Below are positions 42,586 through 52,815 of a stretch of DNA of 57,004 nucleotides, one piece after another (within the stretch, counting starts at the first letter, position 1; every line of letters begins with the position of its first letter). A model generated the notes under the pieces. It was not told the origin of the DNA, did not search any database, and saw only the letters and a list, made by a program, of their open reading frames with translations. The position numbers were made by a program, and so were the translations under genes. This DNA comes from Pseudanabaena cinerea FACHB-1277 (GTDB lineage Bacteria > Cyanobacteriota > Cyanobacteriia > Pseudanabaenales > Pseudanabaenaceae), in NCBI RefSeq assembly GCF_014696345.1, contig NZ_JACJPY010000019.1:1-57004 (forward strand). Reading direction: 5' to 3'.

Positions 42586-44230
42586 ACCATTCATACAGGC
42601 GATCTCTTAGCCAAGGTTGATGCCAAGCTAGCCCCAGATTAATGGTGTTATTTCCATCACCCGCAGCCGCGATCAATGCGGGTGAGAGAGCCTCTGCCGT
42701 GGCTACAAAAAATTTAAAATTTTTCACCGCTTGCCATTGCTTTAGCTCCTTGAATAAGCGCACAATCGCTTGGCGATAGGGATGATTGGGCTGAGCATAC
42801 CAGTCTTGTGAGCTCTCATTGGAGCGATCAAACCCCAGATGTACAACCGTAAGATGGGGCAGTAGTTCTGGCAGTTGCGGCGTGAATAAATTGTTGAGGT
42901 TGGTTGTCGATTCCTCTTGAAGCAAGAGATCATTGGCAGAAGCGATCGCTCTAAGTTGATCGACCACCTCAGGACTACAAGGCTCTTGCCAAAAAACCCC
43001 TAGGGTAATCAGTTTAGTTTGTAATAGCAAATGTCCTAATTTTTCGGCTTTGGTTTCCAAATAGCGTAGATTATGCTCATTGGTTTCGATCAATAAAGGC
43101 AAGCGTCCTACAATCTCAATATCAAAACCTTTCAAACCTGCTAACTTGCGCGGATTATTGGTAATTAAGCGCATTTTTTTAATCCCTAAATCATGGAGAA
43201 TTTGCGCCCCCACCCCATAGGTACGCAGATCCGCGCCAAAGCCTAGTTTTTCGTTCGCCTCAACCGTATCCAAGCCCTGATCTTGGAGACAATAGGCTTT
43301 GATTTTATTAACTAAACCAATGCCACGCCCTTCTTGTCGCAAATAAATCACTACACCCCAATTGGCAAACTCGATCATTTTCAGAGCGCTTTGCAATTGT
43401 CCGCGACAGTCACAGCGCAAAGAGCCAAGGGCATCACCAGTGAGACATTCTGAATGAACGCGCACTAGTACTTCATTGTCGGTGAATTCTTGAAGATCAC
43501 CTTTAACGATCGCTAAATGCTCAGTACCATCAAGGGTATTGCGGTAGGCGTAGACTTTGAACTCCCCGAATAGAGAAGGTAAATTGGCGATCGCCTCTCG
43601 TTTCACAAAGCGATCATGACTTAGGCGATAGCTAATTAGGTCGGCAATACTAATTAATTTAAGGTTATGCAATTTGGCATATTCAACTAATTCAGGCAGC
43701 CGCGCCATCGAGCCGTCATCATTTTGAATTTCGCAAATTACGCCCGCAGGGTACAGCCCCGACATTTGCGCTAGATCCACAGCCGCCTCAGTATGTCCCG
43801 CCCGTTTAAGCACGCCCCCATCCTTAGCCCGAAGTGGGAAAATATGTCCTGGGCGGCGCAGATCGTTGGGTTTTGTCAGAGGGTTAATTGCCGCTTGAAT
43901 AGTACGTGATCGATCTTCCGCCGATATGCCTGTGCTTGTGCCTTCAACAGCATCTATGCTGACTGTAAAAGCGGTCTGCTGACTGTCGGTATTGCGATCA
44001 ACCATCAAGGGCAAGTCAAGATCATCAAGGCGATCGCCCGTCATCGCTAGGCAAATCAGTCCCCTTGCCTTCACTGCCATAAAGTTGATCATTTCGGGGG
44101 TAGCAAATTGAGCCGCGCCGATGAGATCGCCTTCGTTTTCGCGATTTTCGTCATCAACAACAACAATTAAACGACCAGATTTGAGGTCATTTAGGGCATC
44201 GGGAATAGAGTCAAACTGAAACTTGGTCAA
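42539..44230 (-). CDS. ribBA: Bifunctional 3,4-dihydroxy-2-butanone 4-phosphate synthase / GTP cyclohydrolase II
   Basis: A 563-aa riboflavin-synthesis enzyme. Residues 1-~200 are RibB ([50 protein letters not shown]), making dihydroxybutanone phosphate from ribulose 5-phosphate. Residues ~205-405 are RibA ([20 protein letters not shown] with the three zinc cysteines, [24 protein letters not shown]), opening GTP. A ~155-residue C-terminal extension, known from cyanobacterial and plant homologues, has no clear catalytic motif. The 3' end overlaps the convergent 42-aa gene by 47 bp. Confidence 0.96.
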   Translation of the reverse strand: MTKFQFDSIPDALNDLKSGRLIVVVDDENRENEGDLIGAAQFATPEMINFMAVKARGLICLAMTGDRLDDLDLPLMVDRNTDSQQTAFTVSIDAVEGTSTGISAEDRSRTIQAAINPLTKPNDLRRPGHIFPLRAKDGGVLKRAGHTEAAVDLAQMSGLYPAGVICEIQNDDGSMARLPELVEYAKLHNLKLISIADLISYRLSHDRFVKREAIANLPSLFGEFKVYAYRNTLDGTEHLAIVKGDLQEFTDNEVLVRVHSECLTGDALGSLRCDCRGQLQSALKMIEFANWGVVIYLRQEGRGIGLVNKIKAYCLQDQGLDTVEANEKLGFGADLRTYGVGAQILHDLGIKKMRLITNNPRKLAGLKGFDIEIVGRLPLLIETNEHNLRYLETKAEKLGHLLLQTKLITLGVFWQEPCSPEVVDQLRAIASANDLLLQEESTTNLNNLFTPQLPELLPHLTVVHLGFDRSNESSQDWYAQPNHPYRQAIVRLFKELKQWQAVKNFKFFVATAEALSPALIAAAGDGNNTINLGLAWHQPWLRDRLYEWFNFFLAADDLAIPSK

Positions 44231-44418
44231 GGCTTAATGACATGAGAGAAACTATTTACTAATTATAGCTTTCGCCCTTAGGATTACAGCACTTTGCCCT
44301 AAGTAGCTATGGCAATTCTGAATTATTTGCAAAAAACTTCACATATTCCCACAAAGGGCTAGTACAACAAAACACCGTAGTTGATATACTATTTTTCTAC
44401 TGAAATAACGCCGATGCC

Positions 44419-45918
44419 ATGATTTTCCCTGACTATGCCGACTTTACCAAGCTTGCGACAGAGGGCAACTTTATACCTATATATATGGAGTTAGTTGCCG
44501 ATCTTGATACTCCCGTATCCGCTTGGTATCGTGTTTGTCAAGGGCAACCCTACAGTTTTTTATTAGAATCAGTCGAAGGCGGCGAAAGAATTGGACGCTA
44601 CAGCCTCTTGGGATGCGATCCGCTCTGGGTATTAGAGGCAAGGGGCGATCGCACCACACAGACCTTTCGTGATGGCAGTACTAAGACATTCACAGGCAAC
44701 CCCTTTCAACATTTGCGCGATTGCCTTGCCCCGATTCATCCCGTACATCTGCCCCAGTTACCCCCCAGCTTAGGCGGTTTATTTGGCTATTGGGGCTATG
44801 AACTAATTAATTGGATTGAGCCAAGAGTGCCGATTTATCCTTGTCAAGAGGGCGATGTCCCCGATGGCGTATGGATGCAGGTGGATAGCCTTTTGGTATT
44901 CGATCAGGTCAAACGGAAGATTTGGGCGATCGCCTATGCCGATCTCAGCCAAGGTACAGCCATTGATGTTGCTTATCAATCTGCCTGCGATCGCCTGAAT
45001 GTGTTGGTGGATAAACTACGATCGCCCCTTGACCGTCAAAAAACAGCGATCGCTTGGACAAACCCCAAACTTCAGCCCCCAGTTAGCTATAGCAGCAACA
45101 TCTCCCGCGAAAAATTCTGCGAATCCGTGGAAAAGGGCAAGGCGCATATCAAGGCGGGTGATATTTTTCAGGTGGTGCTGTCCCAGCGATTAACCACCGA
45201 GTTTAAAGGCGAACCCTTTAGCCTCTACCGCTCGTTGCGCGTGGTCAACCCTTCGCCCTATATGGCATTTTTCAACTTTCAGGATTGGCAGCTCATTGGC
45301 TCCAGTCCCGAAATCATGGTTAAAGCTGAAGTCATCGATGGAGTCAGCCGCACTGTCCTCCGCCCGATCGCTGGCACAAGACCAAGGGGCGCAACCGCCG
45401 CCGAAGATGCCGCCCTTGCCAAGGATCTACTGGCCGATCCCAAAGAGGTCGCCGAGCATATCATGCTGGTGGATCTGGGGCGCAATGACTTGGGACGGGT
45501 CTGCAAAAGCGGCACGGTGAAAGTTGATGAGCTAATGTCCATTGAGCTTTATTCCCATGTGATGCACATCGTCAGCAATGTCATTGGTGAAATGCGTTCT
45601 GACAAATCCGCATGGGATCTGCTGCAAGCCTGTTTCCCCGCAGGTACGGTAAGCGGTGCGCCCAAAATTCGGGCAATGGAAATTATTCACGATCTTGAAG
45701 GCGATCGGCGCGGCACTTATGCAGGAGCCTATGGCTACTACGATTTTGAAGGACAACTAAATACAGCGATCACCATTCGCACCATGGTAATGAAGGATGG
45801 TAAAGCCAGCGTACAGGCTGGCGCGGGCATAGTGGCAGACTCCGATCCTGAAAAAGAGTATCAAGAAACCCTCAATAAAGCTAAAGGGATGTTGGAATCA
45901 TTGCGCTGCTTAGGTTAG
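44419..45918 (+). CDS. trpE: Anthranilate synthase component I
   Basis: A 499-aa enzyme making anthranilate from chorismate with a glutamine amidotransferase partner, first step of tryptophan synthesis. SFLLESVEGGERIGRYSLLG contains the L-L-E-S feedback element for tryptophan. Active-site blocks are RPIAGTRPRGATAAEDAALA, DLGRNDLGRV, FPAGTVSGAPKIRAMEII and VQAGAGIVADSDPEKEYQET. trpG is not adjacent. A perfect terminator follows, so the gene stands alone. No leader peptide or attenuator was recognised in 44231-44418. Confidence 0.95.
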   Translation: MIFPDYADFTKLATEGNFIPIYMELVADLDTPVSAWYRVCQGQPYSFLLESVEGGERIGRYSLLGCDPLWVLEARGDRTTQTFRDGSTKTFTGNPFQHLRDCLAPIHPVHLPQLPPSLGGLFGYWGYELINWIEPRVPIYPCQEGDVPDGVWMQVDSLLVFDQVKRKIWAIAYADLSQGTAIDVAYQSACDRLNVLVDKLRSPLDRQKTAIAWTNPKLQPPVSYSSNISREKFCESVEKGKAHIKAGDIFQVVLSQRLTTEFKGEPFSLYRSLRVVNPSPYMAFFNFQDWQLIGSSPEIMVKAEVIDGVSRTVLRPIAGTRPRGATAAEDAALAKDLLADPKEVAEHIMLVDLGRNDLGRVCKSGTVKVDELMSIELYSHVMHIVSNVIGEMRSDKSAWDLLQACFPAGTVSGAPKIRAMEIIHDLEGDRRGTYAGAYGYYDFEGQLNTAITIRTMVMKDGKASVQAGAGIVADSDPEKEYQETLNKAKGMLESLRCLG

Positions 45919-45935
45919 CCCTATGCGCTGTCTTC

Positions 45936-45966
45936 AAAAAAAGAGTCGCGCTGCGACTCTTTTTTT
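45936..45966 (+). terminator. Terminator of trpE
   Basis: AAAAAAAGAGTCGC, loop GCT, GCGACTCTTTTTTT: a perfect 14-bp stem ending in seven T, 17 bp after the stop. The A and T runs also make it usable from the other strand. Confidence 0.92.
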
Positions 45967-46062
45967 GATTGCTAAAATTCTTTTTTATTTTTTGTCCAAC
46001 TAAGGCTACACTATTGGACTAAATTAGCTTTTTACTAAACTACCTAGAGTTGCAGCATTGGT

Positions 46063-47478
46063 ATGTCGCTATCATTGCCACCTAGAAACAGATCCCTACC
46101 GCCGCAGCTAGATGTTGACAATACATCGGTCATGGTGATGAAGGATCTCAAGGATCTGCTCAGACGGATGAGTCAAGATCAAAATAAAATCCATGAGCTG
46201 CTTAGCTTTTTGGGTTACGCTCTCCGTAGCTTTAGCAATCTTAATCAGTTTTTAGAATTAATTCCCCTCATCGCTAGCCGTGTGACTGATTCCGATGGGG
46301 GAGCGCTAATTTTATTTAAGGCAAGTGGTCAGATCCGCTTAGAGTCGTTGCATTGCCCAGAGCGCAATCAGGGCGGTATGAAGGCACAGCAGGTCAGGAC
46401 AGCGATCGAACGCGCAATTCAACAGGTTTTAACAGGCAGTCCAACGGCGCTAGATGAGATGGTAAGCCGCTACCTCGGCGCAGATGTGCATTTATTTGGT
46501 ACATCGGTATTAGTCAAAAATGCAGTGCGGGGCAGGCTCTATATATTCAGCCGCAAGCCCGATTATGTATGGACAGACAATAAACGCACATTGATGCGCT
46601 TAGTTGCTGATCAAACCTCTGTGGGACTAGAAAATCATGAACTGACGACGGAGTTAATTAAAAAAGAGCGCCAAGATCGCGAGATGGAGATCGGCGCGGA
46701 AATTCAGAGGCAGTTATTACCACGCACCTGCCCAAAAATCCAAGGTATCGAAATTGCTGCCCGATGCTCCACTGCCAGTCGAGTTGGTGGCGATTATTAT
46801 GATTTTATCCCTGTGCAGAAGGGCGATCGCTGGAGTGTTGTCGTTGGCGATGTCATGGGCAAGGGTGTTCCCGCAGGGCTAATTATGACCATGACTAGGG
46901 GAATGTTACGCGCTGAAGTCTTAAACAACCATTCACCCAGCCAGATTTTGGAGCATCTCAATGAAGTGATGTATGAGGACCTCGAAAAATCCCATCGCTT
47001 TGTGACCATGTTTTATTCTGAGTATGATCCTGCAACGCAGCTACTGACCTTTAGCAATGCCGCCCATACACCCGCTCTGCATTGGCGATCGCAAACCCGC
47101 ACCGTCCATGCCCTCGATACGATGGGAGCATTAATTGGTCTAGAGGCTGGCTCTAAATATGAAGAGCGTAGTACCAAGCTCAACACTGGCGATGTGGTGA
47201 TCTATTACACCGATGGCTTTACCGAAGCGGCAAGTCCTGAAGGCGATCGCTTTGACGAAGAAAATCTCCGCAAAGCCTTAGATTGGGCTTGCAATCATTG
47301 CTTCCCCTTATCCGAAGATGTGACGCGCCCTCAGATGATTCTTGACTACATTTTCCAAGAAGTACAAAACTTCATCGGAGAAGGGCATACTCATACTGAT
47401 GACATGACTCTTGTAGTTTTGTTAATAAGCGATCCTTTCAATCTCAGCTCTAAATCATCACAAAGTAAAAGAATCTAA
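46063..47478 (+). CDS. GAF-domain PP2C (SpoIIE/RsbU-type) serine phosphatase
   Basis: A 471-aa soluble signalling protein. Residues ~55-195 are GAF-like (QFLELIPLIASRVTDSDGGA, LMRLVADQTSVGLENHELTT). A short helix with EMEIGAEIQRQLLPRTCPKI leads into the PP2C domain (~235-460), whose metal ligands sit in SRVGGDYYDFIPV, VVVGDVMGKGVPAGLIMTMT, YYTDGFTEA and the final HTDDMTLVV. Such phosphatases act in partner-switching pathways on anti-anti-sigma factors; no kinase or STAS gene is adjacent. A small gene starts 5 bp after the stop and may be cotranscribed. Confidence 0.88.
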   Translation: MSLSLPPRNRSLPPQLDVDNTSVMVMKDLKDLLRRMSQDQNKIHELLSFLGYALRSFSNLNQFLELIPLIASRVTDSDGGALILFKASGQIRLESLHCPERNQGGMKAQQVRTAIERAIQQVLTGSPTALDEMVSRYLGADVHLFGTSVLVKNAVRGRLYIFSRKPDYVWTDNKRTLMRLVADQTSVGLENHELTTELIKKERQDREMEIGAEIQRQLLPRTCPKIQGIEIAARCSTASRVGGDYYDFIPVQKGDRWSVVVGDVMGKGVPAGLIMTMTRGMLRAEVLNNHSPSQILEHLNEVMYEDLEKSHRFVTMFYSEYDPATQLLTFSNAAHTPALHWRSQTRTVHALDTMGALIGLEAGSKYEERSTKLNTGDVVIYYTDGFTEAASPEGDRFDEENLRKALDWACNHCFPLSEDVTRPQMILDYIFQEVQNFIGEGHTHTDDMTLVVLLISDPFNLSSKSSQSKRI

Positions 47479-47483
47479 AAACT

Positions 47484-47792
47484 ATGCTAGATACTGCACA
47501 TCATTTACTGACAAGTACTCATTTACTTGGCTCATCTTACCTATCCCTGCCCGATCCATTGGTAATTAGCACCTTAAATTCGCAAATGGTGGATATGCAA
47601 ACAACTTGGTACAACAATTTGCATCTAACCCTGCATATGGATTTACTAGCTCAGCAGACAAAGGAGTTTAACCAAGATGTTATGGGTGACATTGGTAAAG
47701 GATGGAACAATTTTGTAAAATCTGGACAATTGACAGCTATGGCAATCGGATTGGTTGTTGGCTATATGTTTAGAAGCATAACTAATCGCTAA
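47484..47792 (+). CDS. Hypothetical protein with C-terminal membrane helix
   Basis: A 102-aa protein with a His/Leu-rich N-terminal half (LTSTHLLGSSYLSLPDPLVI), a middle amphipathic part (LLAQQTKEFNQDVMGDIGKG) and a C-terminal hydrophobic helix (LTAMAIGLVVGYMFRSIT). It looks like a tail-anchored membrane protein. It starts 5 bp after the phosphatase gene and is closed by a good terminator, so it is probably the operon's second gene. Confidence 0.6.
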   Translation: MLDTAHHLLTSTHLLGSSYLSLPDPLVISTLNSQMVDMQTTWYNNLHLTLHMDLLAQQTKEFNQDVMGDIGKGWNNFVKSGQLTAMAIGLVVGYMFRSITNR

Positions 47793-47810
47793 CACAAAAA
47801 ACTCCTGCTA

Positions 47811-47849
47811 AAATAAAAAGCGCCCCATTTGCAGAGGCGCTTTTTATTT
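47811..47849 (+). terminator. Terminator of the phosphatase operon
   Basis: AAATAAAAAGCGCC and GGCGCTTTTTATTT form a 14-bp stem around CCATTTGCAGA, 18 bp after the stop. It may also serve the leftward initiator tRNA. Confidence 0.88.
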
Positions 47850-47876
47850 GACTTGATTTTGTTTGATTCGATGGAA

Positions 47877-47950
<74 letters not shown>

Positions 47951-48110
47951 TTGTTCACTAAATTAATATAACATACTTTAATTTAATTGCAAGCATTTTG
48001 ATCAAATTTTTGTTTGAACGTAGCGCGATTGTCACGTCAAGCACTGGGCTACAGTCTAGGGGAATGTTTGAAATTGTTGCTCTGTCACAGTTTTAAAGAA
48101 TTTATTTGAG

Positions 48111-49172
48111 TTGGGTTTGAGAGCAGAACATTGTATTGTCTTAGTCAAAAGTCAAGATAGCTTTATGCAATTTATTTGTACCTCACAAGGGGCGATCGAT
48201 TTACAAATCAACGGAGCGCTGGGTGTTGCCTTTAATAACTTACAAGGCGATCACGCCGAGAAACTGCCTGAAATTTGCCGTTTTCTATATCAACAAGGAC
48301 TAGATGGGTTTATGCCCACCCTAGTCACAGCACCTATGGAGCAACTGCGGCGATCGCTCTTTTATTTGGCACAGGCGATCGCCCAACAAAAACAAAACCC
48401 ACAACCCCGTGAAGCCCAAATCTTAGGCATACATCTTGAGGGTCCTTTTTTACATCCTGACAAGCGTGGCGCTCATCCTTTACCGCATCTACTGCCCCTC
48501 GACCTTGAACGATTGCAACAAACTTTAGATGGCTATATCGACATTATTAAAATAGTCACCCTTGCTCCCGAGCTCGATCCCTCTGGTACAACCATCAAAT
48601 ATCTACGCGATCACCAAATTATTGTCAGTGCTGCCCATTCCACCGCGACTGCTGCCCAAATGCAAACGGCGATCGCCCAAGGCATAACCATGATCACCCA
48701 TGCCTTTAACGCGATGCCTAGTCTGCACCATCGCGATGTTGGTCTATTGGGAGCAGCAATTTTAAGCGATCAGGTCTGGTGTGGTTTAATCGCCGATGGG
48801 GTTCATGTATCGGCACAAATGGTCAAATTGCTCTACAGAATGACCAACAAAATCTTCCTAGTTAGCGATGCCCTTGCGCCGCTAGGCTTAGCCGATGGTA
48901 ATTACCCTTGGGACGATCGCTCCATCACTATCAAAAATGGCACAGCCCGCCTCCCCGATGGCACACTCTCAGGCACAACAGTACCGCTACTAGATATGGT
49001 AAATAATCTATACCAATGGCAAATCTGTTCGGCTGAGCAGGCGATTAATTTGGCGATCGTTGCTCCCCGTATGGCAATGAATATGCCATCAACATCACAC
49101 CGCTTAGCATGGTATCAAGCTATGACAGGGGATATTGTTTGGAAAAATTTGCCCCCAGAACATAGCAAGTAG
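48111..49172 (+). CDS. nagA: N-acetylglucosamine-6-phosphate deacetylase
   Basis: A 353-aa amidohydrolase that removes acetate from GlcNAc-6-phosphate in amino-sugar recycling. Metal and catalytic positions are visible: GIHLEGPFLHPDKRGAHP (Glu), AAHSTATAAQM and THAFNAM (His ligands) and LVSDALAPLG (catalytic Asp). The motif GAIDLQINGALGVAFNNL lies only ~27 residues from the start, whereas typical NagA has ~50 residues before it, so the N-terminal beta-sandwich strands are short. The start is uncertain: TTG 48111 or ATG 48165; a stop lies about 16 codons upstream. Confidence 0.85.
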   Translation: MGLRAEHCIVLVKSQDSFMQFICTSQGAIDLQINGALGVAFNNLQGDHAEKLPEICRFLYQQGLDGFMPTLVTAPMEQLRRSLFYLAQAIAQQKQNPQPREAQILGIHLEGPFLHPDKRGAHPLPHLLPLDLERLQQTLDGYIDIIKIVTLAPELDPSGTTIKYLRDHQIIVSAAHSTATAAQMQTAIAQGITMITHAFNAMPSLHHRDVGLLGAAILSDQVWCGLIADGVHVSAQMVKLLYRMTNKIFLVSDALAPLGLADGNYPWDDRSITIKNGTARLPDGTLSGTTVPLLDMVNNLYQWQICSAEQAINLAIVAPRMAMNMPSTSHRLAWYQAMTGDIVWKNLPPEHSK

Positions 49173-49494
49173 ATATAGCAACATATACAAATTAGTAATC
49201 GTTGCGTTGCTAATGTATAGCACCTCACAAATGAATTAGGATTGCTATATATTATTAGCTATATTTAAATTTAAAGATATCTATGCCATAGGGCTTAGAT
49301 CCAACATTGCTTAATAATTTTTTAATGTTTTTAGGAAGTATAAATACTTACTAGCAATCCACTGGTTTAGGTTGAAACCTTTGCTATGTAAAGACTCTAG
49401 CTTTTAAGGATTTTATAACAACCCAAACGTAAAGATGTGTTAAGCTATTTTCAAATCCATATAAATACACCTAGTTAAATCAGGATTTAAGAAC
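49173..49494 (+). promoter_or_regulatory. Upstream region of psbD
   Basis: About 320 bp, strongly AT-rich, without a gene. It must contain the psbD promoter and leader. Several TATAAT-like stretches exist (for example near 49281 and 49462), but I cannot choose one from sequence alone. No HIP1 site occurs here, in contrast to the surroundings. Confidence 0.45.
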
Positions 49495-50562
49495 ATGACC
49501 ATTGCAATGGGCAGGTCGCAGCAAGTCGAAAGAGGATGGTTCGACATCCTTGACGACTGGCTAAAGCGCGACAGATTTGTATTCATTGGCTGGAGCGGCT
49601 TACTACTATTCCCCACAGCATTTCTATCAATTGGTGGCTGGTTCACAGGCATCACTTTCGTATCTTCTTGGTACACCCATGGTCTAGCATCTAGCTTCCT
49701 TGAAGGCTGCAACATCTTGACCGTAGCCGTATCCTCCCCTGCATTGAGCGTTGGTCATTCCTTGCTCTTGCTTTGGGGACCTGAAGCACAGGGCGACTTT
49801 ACACGCTGGTGTCAAATCGGCGGATTGTGGACATTCCTCGCTCTACATGGCGCTTTCGCTTTGATCGGCTTCATGCTACGTCAATTTGAAATCGCTCGTC
49901 TAGTCGGTATCCGTCCTTACAATGCGATCGCTTTCTCTGGTCCTATCGCCGTATTCGTATCAGTATTTTTGATGTACCCCTTGGGTCAATCTGGTTGGTT
50001 CTTCGGACCTACCTTTGGCGTAGCTGGTATCTTCCGTTTCATCTTGTTCTTGCAAGGTTTCCACAACTGGACTCTGAACCCCTTCCACATGATGGGCGTA
50101 GCAGGTATCCTCGGTGGCGCACTGCTCTGTGCAATTCACGGAGCAACCGTTGAAAACACCTTGTTTGAAGATGGCGAGAATGGTAGCTCCAACACCTTCA
50201 AAGCATTCAACCCCACCCAAGCTGAAGAAACCTACTCTATGGTTACAGCAAACCGTTTCTGGAGCCAAATCTTCGGTATTGCTTTCTCCAACAAGCGTTG
50301 GTTGCACTTCTTCATGCTATTTGTACCCGTAACTGGACTATGGTTCAGCAGCGTTGGTATCGTTGGTTTAGCATTGAACTTGCGTGCCTATGACTTCGTA
50401 TCTCAAGAAGTCCGTGCCGCAGAAGATCCTGAATTTGAAACCTTCTACACCAAGAACTTGCTCTTAAATGAAGGTATTCGTGCATGGATGGCTCCTCAAG
50501 ACCAACCAGCCGAAAGATTCATCTTCCCTGAGGAAGTACTTCCTCGCGGTAACGCATTGTAA
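49495..50562 (+). CDS. psbD: Photosystem II D2 protein
   Basis: A 355-aa thylakoid protein that with D1 forms the photosystem II reaction centre. [20 protein letters not shown] is the N terminus. [20 protein letters not shown] carries the redox tyrosine, [20 protein letters not shown] the chlorophyll- and iron-binding histidines, and [20 protein letters not shown] the conserved C-terminal part. It is two or three residues longer than usual and differs at several normally very conserved places, such as [16 protein letters not shown], where most D2 proteins have STPADSLGHSLLFLWG, and [14 protein letters not shown]. It does not overlap psbC. Confidence 0.97.
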   Translation: MTIAMGRSQQVERGWFDILDDWLKRDRFVFIGWSGLLLFPTAFLSIGGWFTGITFVSSWYTHGLASSFLEGCNILTVAVSSPALSVGHSLLLLWGPEAQGDFTRWCQIGGLWTFLALHGAFALIGFMLRQFEIARLVGIRPYNAIAFSGPIAVFVSVFLMYPLGQSGWFFGPTFGVAGIFRFILFLQGFHNWTLNPFHMMGVAGILGGALLCAIHGATVENTLFEDGENGSSNTFKAFNPTQAEETYSMVTANRFWSQIFGIAFSNKRWLHFFMLFVPVTGLWFSSVGIVGLALNLRAYDFVSQEVRAAEDPEFETFYTKNLLLNEGIRAWMAPQDQPAERFIFPEEVLPRGNAL

Positions 50563-50766
50563 TTTCTCGCAAGAATTTTTGGGGCGTAACCGTCACAATA
50601 GATTTGCCAAATTTAGCTATTAGATATCAGTACGGATAGACTAGTTTTTAGATTATGATGGATTTCATCAAACTTCTAGATGTTAGCAGCTACTAAACTG
50701 GTATCTGATAGCTAAAAAATTATTTGCACTATAAACCTATAAACAGTTTTCTGGAGATCCCTTCTC

Positions 50767-52158
50767 GTGACAACGACCATTAACTTAAATAATTTGGGAG
50801 TGGGTGGACGTACACAGGATACATCAGGCTTTGCTTGGTGGTCTGGTAATGCACGTCTCATCAACCTTTCTGGCAAACTGCTGGGCGCTCACGTTGCTCA
50901 CGCTGGTTTGATCGTATTCTGGGCTGGCGCAATGACTTTGTTTGAAGTTGCCCACTTTGTGCCTGAAAAGCCAATGTACGAACAGGGCTTTATTTTGCTA
51001 CCTCACTTGGCGACCCAAGGTTGGGGCGTTGGTGCTGGTGGTGAAGTTGTAGATATCTTCCCCTACTTTGTAGTTGGCGTACTTCACCTCATTTCTTCAG
51101 CAGTGCTTGGGTTTGGTGGTATCTACCACGCTCTCCGTGGTCCTGAAGTTCTTGAAAATTACTCCTCTTTCTTCGGATACGACTGGAAAGACAAGAATCA
51201 AATGACCAATATTATTGGTTATCACTTGATCCTGTTGGGTATTGGCGCTCTATTGCTAGTATTCAAGGCGATGTTCTTCGGTGGGCTATACGACACATGG
51301 GCTCCTGGTGGCGGCGATGTGCGTGTGATTACTAACCCAACCCTCAATCCAGTAGTAATTTTCGGTTACTTACTGAATTCGCCCTTTGGTGGTGAAGGCA
51401 ACATCGTTGGTGTTGATAATCTTGAAGATGTAGTCGGTGGACATATCTGGATTGGCTTGATCTGTATCGGTGGCGGCATTTGGCATATTCTTACCAAGCC
51501 TTTTGGTTGGGCAAGACGCGCCCTTGTTTGGTCTGGTGAAGCATATCTTTCCTACAGCCTCGGCGCATTGAGCTTCATGGCTTTCATCGCTACTTGCTTT
51601 GTCTGGTACAACAATACTGTTTACCCTAGTGAGTTCTTTGGTCCTACTGCTGCCGAAGCATCTCAGTCTCAAGCGTTCACTTATCTTGTACGTGACCAAA
51701 AGTTGGGTGCAAATATTGCCACCTCTCAAGGACCAACTGGTCTAGGTAAGTACCTAATGCGTTCTCCTTCGGGCGAAATCATTTTTGGTGGTGAAACCAT
51801 GCGTTTCTGGGATTTCCGTGGACCTTGGTTAGAGCCTCTCCGTGGTCCTAGCGGATTGGACATTGACAAACTAAAAAATGATGTTCAGCCTTGGCAAGTA
51901 CGTCGTGCTGCTGAGTATATGACCCATGCACCTTTGGGATCTCTAAACTCCGTTGGTGGTGTTATTACCGAAATCAACGCAGTTAACTTTGTATCGCCTC
52001 GCTCTTGGCTGTCTACCTCTCACTTTGTCCTATCCTTCATGTTCTTGGTTGGTCACTTGTGGCATGCTGGTCGTGCGCGTGCGGCTGTTGCTGGCTTTGA
52101 AAAGGGCATTGATCGTAAGACTGAAGCTGTACTATCTATGCCTGATCTAGATAAGTAA
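50767..52158 (+). CDS. psbC: Photosystem II CP43 chlorophyll protein
   Basis: A 463-aa inner antenna protein of photosystem II with six helices and a large lumenal loop. [20 protein letters not shown] binds chlorophyll. [20 protein letters not shown] precedes [10 protein letters not shown], with the Glu and Arg that contact the oxygen-evolving cluster. The start is GTG 50767 with GGAGATC upstream, the usual start codon for psbC. Unlike the common arrangement, where psbC begins inside psbD, 204 bp separate the genes here. A terminator lies 69 bp after the stop. Confidence 0.97.
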   Translation: MTTTINLNNLGVGGRTQDTSGFAWWSGNARLINLSGKLLGAHVAHAGLIVFWAGAMTLFEVAHFVPEKPMYEQGFILLPHLATQGWGVGAGGEVVDIFPYFVVGVLHLISSAVLGFGGIYHALRGPEVLENYSSFFGYDWKDKNQMTNIIGYHLILLGIGALLLVFKAMFFGGLYDTWAPGGGDVRVITNPTLNPVVIFGYLLNSPFGGEGNIVGVDNLEDVVGGHIWIGLICIGGGIWHILTKPFGWARRALVWSGEAYLSYSLGALSFMAFIATCFVWYNNTVYPSEFFGPTAAEASQSQAFTYLVRDQKLGANIATSQGPTGLGKYLMRSPSGEIIFGGETMRFWDFRGPWLEPLRGPSGLDIDKLKNDVQPWQVRRAAEYMTHAPLGSLNSVGGVITEINAVNFVSPRSWLSTSHFVLSFMFLVGHLWHAGRARAAVAGFEKGIDRKTEAVLSMPDLDK

Positions 52159-52227
52159 TTCTAAGTTCTAAAAATTGCTATGCAGTTTTAGGTTTACATA
52201 TCTGTAGTCACGGCAAAATCCCCTAAA

Positions 52228-52270
52228 AATAAAAAGAGCATTGGCACAAACCACCATTGCTCTTTTTATT
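52228..52270 (+). terminator. Terminator of psbC
   Basis: AATAAAAAGAGCA (52228-52240) and TGCTCTTTTTATT (52258-52270) form a 13-bp stem, extended inward by short pairing (TGG/CCA), followed by AGGG. It lies between the convergent psbC and PSRP-3 genes. Confidence 0.85.
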
Positions 52271-52287
52271 AGGGTGATCAATCAGTT

Positions 52288-52324
52288 AAACAAAAATGGG
52301 ACGCATTGCGTCCCATTTTTGTTT
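52288..52324 (-). terminator. Terminator at the 3' end of the PSRP-3 gene
   Basis: A perfect 17-bp stem AAACAAAAATGGGACGC / GCGTCCCATTTTTGTTT with an ATT loop. It overlaps the stop region of the leftward PSRP-3 gene, so the stem begins inside the last codons. Confidence 0.88.
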
Positions 52325-52622
52325 AGTTGCTGCCCGTGAATATAACATCGGGAAATTTGCCTTGAGCTTCAGTCATCGGGCGATTTTTGCCCTCCTGTTG
52401 CCAGTAATTAATTACTTCGGTTGCTTTGTTCAAAATTTCAATGCGATCTTGATCGGCAATCCAAGGCTTGCTTTCCATTTCTGATTTAAGTTGATCCCAT
52501 GCGTCATCACGAGGCCAAAAGAAATACTTGGTAAGAGGACTAAACCCTTTACCAACAACCTGATCAACGGCAAGAGCTACATTATTCTCCAACCATAAGA
52601 TTTTTAGTATAAATTGAGACAA
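52323..52622 (-). CDS. ycf65: Plastid-specific ribosomal protein PSRP-3 (Ycf65) family
   Basis: A 99-aa small-subunit ribosome-associated protein conserved in cyanobacteria and plastids. [40 protein letters not shown] and [20 protein letters not shown] match the whole family length up to KFPDVIF near the end. It converges with psbC, and its terminator overlaps its stop. Confidence 0.93.
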   Translation of the reverse strand: MSQFILKILWLENNVALAVDQVVGKGFSPLTKYFFWPRDDAWDQLKSEMESKPWIADQDRIEILNKATEVINYWQQEGKNRPMTEAQGKFPDVIFTGSN

Positions 52623-52715
52623 TGCTACCTACCTCCGACAAAATTTAAATTACATATTAAAGTAGCGATCTTTCATTATATCACAGTTATATGGCGCTCT
52701 AGGATGACTTAAAAA

Positions 52716-52758
52716 CCAGAAACATTTTTGAAAGTGACGCATTTAAAAATGTTTCTGG
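52716..52758. repeat. Extragenic palindrome
   Basis: CCAGAAACATTTTT and AAAAATGTTTCTGG form a 14-bp perfect stem around GAAAGTGACGCATTT. The inner TTTTTGAAAGTG matches the palindrome at 42111-42159, which suggests a mobile or recurrent intergenic unit. It lies between PSRP-3 and the HAD gene. Confidence 0.7.
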
Positions 52759-52815
52759 GACGAGATTGATTAAAGTATTAATGTTTAGGAATTTCCATGT
52801 GGGAGAAAATGGGCG

